Positions 28,239 to 32,857 of a DNA stretch of 32,857 bases are shown here, in pieces. The notes beneath the pieces were generated by a model. That model worked only from the letters and a program-made list of their open reading frames with translations. It was not told the origin of the DNA and ran no database searches. The DNA lies in the NCBI GenBank assembly GCA_902778055.1, contig CACYWL010000024.1, positions 1 to 32,857 of the forward strand, given 5' to 3'. Source of the stretch: an uncultured Eubacteriales bacterium. GTDB taxonomy: Bacteria > Bacillota > Clostridia > Christensenellales > Aristaeellaceae. The translations under genes and the position numbers were made by a program. Each line of letters opens with the position of its first letter. Position 1 is the stretch's first letter.

Positions 28239-29666
28239 ATGATTTCACTGATACTTTCCCTGGTTGTCCTGGTGGTTGGATATGCCGTGTACGGCAGGGT
28301 CGTGGAAAGGGTTTTCGCCCCCGATGACCGGCAGACCCCGGCCATCGCCATCAATGACGGCGTCGACTGCGTGCCCATGAAGCCCTGGAAGGCCTTTCTG
28401 GTGCAGCTTCTGAACATCGCCGGCACGGGGCCGATCTTCGGCGCGCTGATGGGCGCCTGCTTCGGCCCGGTGGTGTTCCTGTGGATCGTATTCGGCTCGA
28501 TCCTGGGCGGCGCGGTGCACGATTATATGTCCGGCATGATCTCCAGCCGCCACGGGGGCAATTCCATCGCGGAGCTCTCCGGCATCTATCTGGGCAGCGC
28601 GGCCAAATGGGTGATGCGCGTGTTCTCCGTCGTGCTTCTGATCCTGACAGGAACGGTATTCGTCAACAGCCCGGCGGCGCTGATCGCGCGGCTGACCCCC
28701 GCGGCCCTGAATGAGAAGTTCTGGATCGCGGTCATCCTGGTCTATTATGTGCTGGCGACGCTGCTTCCCATCGACAAGCTGATCGGCAAGCTGTATCCCG
28801 TCTTCGGCGTCATCCTGATTGTGATGGCCCTCAGCGTGCTGGGCGGCATCGCGTTCGGCGGCTATACGATTCCTGAAATCACCCTCGCCAATCTGCATCC
28901 GGACAACCTGCCCGTATGGCCGTTCATGTTTATCACGGTCGCCTGCGGCGCGATTTCCGGCTTCCACGCCACCCAGTCGCCGATGATCTCCAAATGCATC
29001 ACCAGCGAAAAACAGGGCCGAGGCATCTTCTACGGCGCGATGATCGCGGAATCCGTGATCGCACTGATCTGGGCGGCTGCGGGCGTGGCGTTCTACGGCG
29101 CGACGGACATGCTGAACAACGCGATTTCCTCTCTGGGCCAGTCCGGCACGGTGTATGAAATCTCCCACACCATGCTGGGAACGTTCGGCGGCGCGCTGGC
29201 CGTCATCGGCGTGGTGGTCTGCCCGATCACCTCCGGCGACACGGCGTTCCGCAGCGCCCGGCTGATTCTGGCGGAAATCACCCATCTTGATCAGCAGAAG
29301 ATCCGGAACCGGCTGATCATCACGCTGCCGCTGCTGGCCGTGGGCGCGGTTCTTACCCAGCTGGATTTCAACGTGCTGTGGCGCTATTTCTCCTGGAGCA
29401 ACCAGACGCTGGCGATGATCACCCTGTGGGTGGCGACGGCCTATCTGGTGAAAAAGGCGGAAAAGCCCCTGTATTCGCTGATCACGGCGCTGCCGGCCGC
29501 GTTCATGTCAGCGGTCACCATGACCTATATCCTCATGGCGGAAGAGGGCTTTGGCCTGTCCGCGGCCGTCGCCTACCCCGTCGGCGTCTGCTTCGCCGCG
29601 GTCCTGTTCTGCGTATATGCGGTTCTGCTCTGGAAAAAAGACAGGGGGACGGTTCTTCCGTCTTGA
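28239..29666 (+). CDS. cstA: CstA-family carbon starvation carrier
   Basis: This 475-residue integral membrane protein has the CstA fold: LQLLNIAGTGPIFGAL, the conserved HDYMSGM with the substrate-linked Asp, ISGFHATQSPMISKC and PITSGDTAFRSARLI. Family members carry pyruvate or peptides during nutrient limitation. At this length it matches the shorter CstA form of anaerobes. AAGGAG seven bases before the ATG fixes the start. The last nine codons, KDRGTVLPS-stop, are encoded by a GACAGGGGGACGGT-type repeat, so the C-terminus is repeat-derived. Being downstream of sstT and sdaA, it may handle pyruvate formed from serine. Confidence 0.92.
   Translation: MISLILSLVVLVVGYAVYGRVVERVFAPDDRQTPAIAINDGVDCVPMKPWKAFLVQLLNIAGTGPIFGALMGACFGPVVFLWIVFGSILGGAVHDYMSGMISSRHGGNSIAELSGIYLGSAAKWVMRVFSVVLLILTGTVFVNSPAALIARLTPAALNEKFWIAVILVYYVLATLLPIDKLIGKLYPVFGVILIVMALSVLGGIAFGGYTIPEITLANLHPDNLPVWPFMFITVACGAISGFHATQSPMISKCITSEKQGRGIFYGAMIAESVIALIWAAAGVAFYGATDMLNNAISSLGQSGTVYEISHTMLGTFGGALAVIGVVVCPITSGDTAFRSARLILAEITHLDQQKIRNRLIITLPLLAVGAVLTQLDFNVLWRYFSWSNQTLAMITLWVATAYLVKKAEKPLYSLITALPAAFMSAVTMTYILMAEEGFGLSAAVAYPVGVCFAAVLFCVYAVLLWKKDRGTVLPS
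29638..29666 (+). repeat. GACAGGGGGACGGT element ending cstA
   Basis: AAGACAGGGGGACGGTTCTT with right arm CCGTCTTGA: a second repeat family sharing the GGGACGGT core but with GACAG/CTGTC-type arms. Its TGA is the cstA stop. Confidence 0.9.
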
Positions 29667-29678
29667 CCGTTCCGCATG

Positions 29679-29709
29679 GGGAACGATAGGGACGGTCCTT
29701 TTCGTTCCC
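29679..29709 (+). repeat. GGGAACG element after cstA
   Basis: Perfect copy sandwiched between two copies of the GACAGGGGGACGGT family. Confidence 0.95.
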
Positions 29710-29713
29710 CGCA

Positions 29714-29756
29714 AGACAGGGGGACGGTCCATCTGTCCTGACCGCCCCCCATTTTT
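29714..29756 (+). terminator. Terminator made from second GACAGGGGGACGGT copy
   Basis: The repeat copy (29714-29742) together with the following CCCCCC builds a stem GGGGGaCGGTC/GACCGCCCCC and a TTTTT tail (29752-29756). It would end cstA transcription. Confidence 0.75.
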
Positions 29757-29823
29757 ATTCTGCACCTAGCGCTGTTGACTGCAAGGATCCCCGTCCATCC
29801 GAAAGCCCCTGAATGAGGATTTC

Positions 29824-29870
29824 AGACAAAAGAACCGTCCCCCTGTCCGGCAAGGACAGGGGGATCTTTC
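29824..29870 (-). repeat. Inverted GACAGGGGGACGGT copy with hairpin
   Basis: TCCCCCTGTCC-GGCAA-GGACAGGGGGA (29838-29864) is an 11-bp perfect stem; AGAACCGTCCCC on its left is the repeat core inverted. On the minus strand GGTTCTTTTGTC follows the stem, so it may terminate the flavodoxin operon that ends at 29878. Confidence 0.75.
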
Positions 29871-29877
29871 ATGATGA

Positions 29878-30621
29878 TCATTCTTCCACCGGTTTCTTCG
29901 CCAGCCAGCCCCGGAACAGCCCGCCTTCAAAGAACGAGCAGACGATAAAAAAGATATCGGCAAAGAGAATAAACAGGAACGAGGGAACCAGGATCCGGGT
30001 ATACTTCCTGCCGCTGAACGTTCCCCTGCGGATATGCAATCCCATGCGGATCAGATAATACAGCACGCCCAGGTTGAAGAAAAGCAGCAGGGCCGCGTTC
30101 TCCGCAAAGCTGATCCACGCTTCCTTCGCGAAAAAGCTGCCGGTATGGGCAACGCTGAGCAGCGTGTTCAGCGCCAGGAGACCGATATTCACGAGGAACA
30201 TGATTCGCGTCACGTTCAGCATGACTCCGCCGCCGATCCCGACCCCGCCGCCCCAGGTGAGGCCGGCCCGGGCGCAGAAGTTTTCAAATACCCGCATGAG
30301 CGGATCGTTCTGCCGGCCTTCAATAAAGCCGTTGTTGGCGATACAGTAAACATGCAGCCGCAGACCGTTCTCCCTGCAGAACGCCTCCATTTTTTCCATG
30401 AAGCGGAGCACATGGGACGGAACGCCGTCCACATACAGCGGCACGCAGAAAACAGCCGCATCCGCGCCGCGGAGCTGATCCAGAATGCGCTCATGGTCCG
30501 CCGGCGTCCGCAGCTTTTCGGTCACCTTCTCCCCGCCGGTGAACAGCCGCTGCAGGAAGAGGAAATACGCGGAAGCGCAGAAGCGCTTCTTGGGGCTGCA
30601 ATTGATGAACACCGTTTTCAT
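29878..30621 (-). CDS. Flavodoxin-fold protein with membrane C-terminus
   Basis: This 247-residue protein has an N-terminal flavodoxin/NADPH-dependent FMN reductase-like half (1-140: MKTVFINCSPKKRFCASAYF, then AVFCVPLYVDGVPSHVLRFMEK). The C-terminal half carries about three hydrophobic helices (FLVNIGLLALNTLLS, LLLFFNLGVLYYLI, LVPSFLFILFADIFFIV). FMN binding and electron transfer at the membrane are likely but unproven. It is the last gene of a TetR-flavoprotein-flavoprotein operon, and its ATG overlaps the previous stop by four bases. Confidence 0.78.
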   Translation of the reverse strand: MKTVFINCSPKKRFCASAYFLFLQRLFTGGEKVTEKLRTPADHERILDQLRGADAAVFCVPLYVDGVPSHVLRFMEKMEAFCRENGLRLHVYCIANNGFIEGRQNDPLMRVFENFCARAGLTWGGGVGIGGGVMLNVTRIMFLVNIGLLALNTLLSVAHTGSFFAKEAWISFAENAALLLFFNLGVLYYLIRMGLHIRRGTFSGRKYTRILVPSFLFILFADIFFIVCSFFEGGLFRGWLAKKPVEE

Positions 30622-31106
30622 AGCACCGCCTCCAGTTTCGCCGGATCCGAAAGGAAAACGACCTCGGACCGCTGATAGCCGTCATTGAGCGCGTTCCGCT
30701 CCGCCATATACCGGAAGGTTTCCTTCTCCCCCTCCGTGATGTCACCGTAGACGATCACCTTCCACAGATCGTGCCTGCCGTATCGGAGGGTATGGTGCAT
30801 CTGCCGCCCCCGATAGGTGCTGAAGGGCGTGGAGGTTCCGATCGAGCGGTCCAGCACATTTTTGATGTCGGCGCTGTATCCGCCGTACAGGTTTTTCGTG
30901 ACGATGACCAGCTCATCCGCCTGCCCGATGATCCGGCAGACCTGCTGCAGGCTGTCCTTCATAAAGCAGGAGGCCGGATGCTTCGTCCAGCAGCCGAAGC
31001 AGCCCTGACAGGGGGCGTATTTTCCGTCCGCTTCAACAACGCGGTCGCATTTTTCCTGAATCGCCCCGCTGTACCGGCTTTCCAGGTCATGGATGATCAC
31101 CTTCAT
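30618..31106 (-). CDS. Iron-sulfur flavoprotein-like protein
   Basis: This 162-residue flavodoxin-fold protein has a cysteine cluster CQGCFGCWTKHPASC (Cys33, 36, 39, 47; C-x2-C-x2-C-x7-C). That is the compact motif of archaeal-type iron-sulfur flavoproteins, which carry 4Fe-4S plus FMN. The FMN-loop segments TKNLYGGYSADIKNVLDR and GTSTPF follow. The start is the ATG at 31106, with GGGGAGGAG five bases upstream and an ATGA overlap with the tetR-like stop; the longer frame to 31148 lies inside the regulator gene. It probably transfers electrons or reduces oxidants, toxins or quinones under control of the upstream regulator. Confidence 0.82.
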   Translation of the reverse strand: MKVIIHDLESRYSGAIQEKCDRVVEADGKYAPCQGCFGCWTKHPASCFMKDSLQQVCRIIGQADELVIVTKNLYGGYSADIKNVLDRSIGTSTPFSTYRGRQMHHTLRYGRHDLWKVIVYGDITEGEKETFRYMAERNALNDGYQRSEVVFLSDPAKLEAVL

Positions 31107-31675
31107 GCCTTCTCCTCCCCTTTCGCGGCCAGCACCGCTCCGTTCCACGCGTTTTCCAGATGCCTCGCAATCAGCTTTTCGTCAAATTTCAGATGATTGT
31201 TGGCGATGATGCTGGCATATCCGTGGGCGAACATCGCCACGGTGATAAAAACTTCCTTCGTTTTTTCCGCACTGAGTCCCGAACCCTGCTGCATGGCCGC
31301 AAGAACCGGAAGCAGCTCCCCGGAATCAACCATTTCCATCAGGCTGCCTCCCTCCGCGTATCCCGACTGAAACAGAAAGCGGAAGAGCTGCGGTTCTTCG
31401 ACGGCAAAGCGGATATAGTTGATACCGATTCCCAGGATCGGATCCAGCCCCTCCCTGATGTTCATCAGGTATTCCAAGTGCAGCTGATCCGCGCGCCTGT
31501 AGACAGCCTTCTTCAGGTTTTCGATCGTCGAAAAATGATACATCACCGGCTGGGTGGAGCAGTGCAGCTGCCCGGAGACGGTTCGGGCGTTGATATTCTC
31601 AAACCCCTGCCGGCGCACCACCTCTATGGCCGCATCGACGATCATGCTCTCCGTAACCCTGGTCTTTGGCGGCAT
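31103..31675 (-). CDS. TetR/AcrR-family regulator
   Basis: This 190-residue regulator has an N-terminal TetR helix-turn-helix (residues 8-55: TESMIVDAAIEVVRRQGFEN, then TVSGQLHCSTQPVMYHFSTIENLKKAV). The ligand-binding C-terminal domain is all-helical. It leads the operon of two flavoproteins, all joined by ATGA overlaps, and very likely represses it through the palindrome at 31702-31713. GGAGGTG five bases before the ATG gives the start. The inducer is unknown; electrophiles or oxidants are guesses from the operon content. Confidence 0.9.
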   Translation of the reverse strand: MPPKTRVTESMIVDAAIEVVRRQGFENINARTVSGQLHCSTQPVMYHFSTIENLKKAVYRRADQLHLEYLMNIREGLDPILGIGINYIRFAVEEPQLFRFLFQSGYAEGGSLMEMVDSGELLPVLAAMQQGSGLSAEKTKEVFITVAMFAHGYASIIANNHLKFDEKLIARHLENAWNGAVLAAKGEEKA

Positions 31676-31701
31676 GCAGGCACCTCCCTTCTTGTAACAT
31701 T

Positions 31702-31713
31702 CGTTATATAACG
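31702..31713. promoter_or_regulatory. Operator of TetR operon
   Basis: CGTTATATAACG is a perfect 12-bp palindrome located between the -10 box and the start codon of the regulator gene, a typical TetR-family self-repression site. Confidence 0.75.
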
Positions 31714-31719
31714 CTAATT

Positions 31720-31748
31720 ATAATACACGCAGTCTCCCCCTGTGTCAA
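31720..31748 (-). promoter_or_regulatory. Promoter of TetR operon
   Basis: On the minus strand TTGACA (31743-31748), a 17-base spacer and TATTAT (31720-31725); the overlapping TATAAT three bases on is an alternative -10. Confidence 0.8.
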
Positions 31749-31759
31749 TCCCTTCTGAC

Positions 31760-31789
31760 AAAAAAATGGAGACAGGTTTCTCTGTCTCC
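31760..31789 (-). terminator. Terminator of VanX-type gene
   Basis: On the minus strand GGAGACAG-AGAAAC-CTGTCTCC is followed by ATTTTTTT, about 115 bases past the dipeptidase stop and just before the TetR promoter. Confidence 0.88.
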
Positions 31790-31904
31790 AAAACGCAGGA
31801 ACGGTTTGTTCGGAAGCAACGCGTCCCCTGTGTTTCTGCCTTTGTCTGTGCCCTCGTATTGTTGGCATGGATGTTCTTCCTGCCGTTCCCCGGTCTTCCG
31901 GACC

Positions 31905-32639
31905 TTACTTAACCGAGCTGCTGTTCACCGGGAAGGTAAAATAGGTGTCCGGATAGGGCTCATTCTCCAGCGTGAAATGCCACCATTCCTCGACCAGGGG
32001 CTTGAAGCCGTGGTTCAGCATGGCCTCCCGCAGCAGCATCCGGTTCGCGTACTGCTCCTCCGTGATGCCGGTATAGTCCGGATGGCTCAATTCGCCGAAA
32101 TAGTCGAAGGTTCCGCCCATATCGGCCTCTTTTTCCGTCTTCATGTCGAACAGGGTCAGGTCCACCGTGCTGCCCCGGCTGTGCCCGGAGTGCTCCGCAA
32201 TATAGCCCTGGGGGAAGAGGACGGTCTTGTCCAGCTCCGGATAGAAATAGGGCTTCATCCGGACATCCTCGGGATCCAGCGCCCAGTTCATGAAATGCGT
32301 GACCGCCTTCTGGGGCCGGTAGGCATCGTAGATCTTCAGCCGGTATCCCTTCGCCATCACCTCGTCGCTGACCTCCTTCAGGGCAGCGGCGGCTTCCTTC
32401 GTCAGCAGGGCCACGGGCTGCTCATAGCCGTCGATCCGGTCACCGACGAAGTTATAGGTGGAGTAATAGCGGATTTCCAGAATGGCATCCGGAACTGCCT
32501 CCGCCAGCAGGACGAAGTCCGACGCGTCGTCCGAGTATTTCACGTCCGCTTCGGCCCGGGCTAGAGAGGACGGAAGAATGCCGGGAACCGCGGCAAAGAA
32601 TACGAGCAAAGTCAGCAATAAAACAAATCTGCCTGTCAT
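31905..32639 (-). CDS. Exported VanX-type D-Ala-D-Ala dipeptidase
   Basis: This 244-residue protein has a signal peptide (1-28, ending ARA) and a VanX/DdpX zinc peptidase domain. Zinc ligands and catalytic residues are visible: SGHSRGSTVD (His153, Asp160) and EEWWHF (Glu218, His221), plus YDAYRPQ (Arg108, transition-state stabilising) and MGGTFDYFG. Spacing matches VanX (His116/Asp123, Glu181/His184). An exported member without van partners is more likely to recycle or trim peptidoglycan D-Ala-D-Ala than to give vancomycin resistance. The start is the ATG at 32639 (AGGAGG ten bases away); the frame stays open upstream only because it reads through a repeat copy. It stands alone, with its own promoter and terminator. 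Confidence 0.9.
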   Translation of the reverse strand: MTGRFVLLLTLLVFFAAVPGILPSSLARAEADVKYSDDASDFVLLAEAVPDAILEIRYYSTYNFVGDRIDGYEQPVALLTKEAAAALKEVSDEVMAKGYRLKIYDAYRPQKAVTHFMNWALDPEDVRMKPYFYPELDKTVLFPQGYIAEHSGHSRGSTVDLTLFDMKTEKEADMGGTFDYFGELSHPDYTGITEEQYANRMLLREAMLNHGFKPLVEEWWHFTLENEPYPDTYFTFPVNSSSVK

Positions 32640-32694
32640 GGTTTGGAAGCCTCCTGCCGGATAATGATTTTCCCTGTGCGGGGTTCTGCCTCGA

Positions 32695-32723
32695 ATTATA
32701 TAAAGATCCCCGCCCTCCGTCAA
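32695..32723 (-). promoter_or_regulatory. Promoter of VanX-type gene
   Basis: On the minus strand TTGACG (32718-32723), a 17-base spacer and TATAAT (32695-32700). The -35 box abuts the repeat copy with no base between. Confidence 0.85.
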
Positions 32724-32754
32724 GGGAACGGTAGGGACGGTCCTTTTCGTTCCC
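32724..32754 (+). repeat. GGGAACG element upstream of VanX-type gene
   Basis: Perfect copy (GGTAGGGACGG variant) starting at the base next to the -35 box; a further half arm (TTGTTCCC) follows at 32756-32763. Confidence 0.95.
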
Positions 32755-32791
32755 ATTGTTCCCTGTTATGAAGTGACCTTTGTCAAGGGGG

Positions 32792-32810
32792 TCTGAGAAA
32801 TTTTCTCAGA
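32792..32810. repeat. Palindrome near right edge
   Basis: TCTGAGAAA-T-TTTCTCAGA is a perfect 9-bp arm palindrome in the last 100 bases. No gene is recognisable in 32764-32857; it may belong to a feature beyond the window. Confidence 0.45.
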
Positions 32811-32857
32811 AACTTGATAGGCCAAGCAATTTCTATCCCGACAGCACGTGGAAAGAG

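Noticed and set aside
31905..32639. Vancomycin resistance gene cluster
   Set aside because: Only a VanX-type peptidase is present; no VanA/VanH ligase-dehydrogenase pair or VanRS regulators, and the protein is exported.
960..32754. Treating the GGGAACG palindromes as ordinary intrinsic terminators
   Set aside because: Most copies lack a T tract, occur upstream of genes as often as downstream, and several genes have a separate proper terminator; a termination role may be secondary.
32640..32756. N-terminal extension of the VanX-type protein
   Set aside because: The upstream codons read through the promoter and a repeat copy; the ATG at 32639 has a signal peptide and ribosome binding site.
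1..32857. tRNA or rRNA genes
   Set aside because: No cloverleaf with conserved T-arm GGTTCGA-type sequence or rRNA core motif was noticed on either strand.

Overview
The window looks like a chromosomal stretch from a Clostridia-type member of the Bacillota, probably a gut or rumen organism. The evidence is strong AGGAGG-type ribosome binding sites, TTGACA/TATAAT promoters with 17-bp spacers, two family II (DHH) pyrophosphatases, an SstT/SdaA/CstA serine block, and GH5 and GH18 glycoside hydrolases. Most genes are GC-rich. The two TIR genes, the toxin-antitoxin modules, the AbiE remnant, the C11 peptidase and the HAD gene are visibly more AT-rich, which suggests accessory DNA brought in from elsewhere.

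Layout: 1-970, 3' part of a phage/plasmid replisome-organizer-like gene with a coding minisatellite. 1041-2579, zinc-ribbon/TIR protein. 2681-2824, small ORF. 3042-4109, degenerate clostripain-family protein. 4178-4319, cutA remnant. 4462-5505, exported family II pyrophosphatase. 5763-7382, CBS-containing family II pyrophosphatase. 7640-7870, non-coding region dense in hairpins. 7936-8582, HigBA-like toxin-antitoxin module. 8588-8737, XRE regulator stub. 8955-9365, Nudix hydrolase. 9649-10803, aldo/keto reductase with two Fe-S sites. 10860-11657, ADP-ribosylglycohydrolase. 11926-12630, alpha/beta hydrolase. 12657-13043, double zinc-ribbon protein. 13117-19333, a three-gene TerB_N/TerB_C - BrxD-like ATPase - BrxHI-like helicase operon. 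19620-19850, small conserved protein. 19922-20721, AbiEi antitoxin followed by a truncated AbiEii toxin. 20781-21812, GH18 protein. 21869-23853, TIR-NagB-like fusion plus HAD phosphatase. 24270-25406, GH5 glucanase. 25611-29666, sstT, sdaA and cstA. 29878-31675, TetR regulator with two flavodoxin-type proteins. 31905-32639, exported VanX-type dipeptidase.

The dominant structural feature is a palindromic element of about 31 bp (outer arms GGGAACGA/TCGTTCCC, core GGGACGGTCC), present in roughly 18 good copies plus several degraded ones. It sits at gene boundaries. In seven genes it supplies the last codons and the stop (Glu-Arg-stop), always in the same frame and orientation. Copies often bracket a gene or operon as inverted pairs, and they also mark the break points of three truncated genes (cutA, XRE, abiEii). 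A second, related family (GACAGGGGGACGGT core) supplies the C-terminus of CstA and a terminator.

Two candidate defence or stress systems stand out. One is the TIR-NagB-like fusion translationally coupled to a HAD phosphatase, where the sugar-phosphate-isomerase fold has lost its deaminase catalytic residues and may act as a ligand sensor. The other is the TerB/BrxD/BrxHI operon, which lacks any BREX core gene here and carries a 110-bp relic of an earlier copy of its first gene. With the second TIR protein, the toxin-antitoxin modules and the AbiE remnant, the window reads as a defence-rich accessory region interleaved with ordinary metabolic genes.
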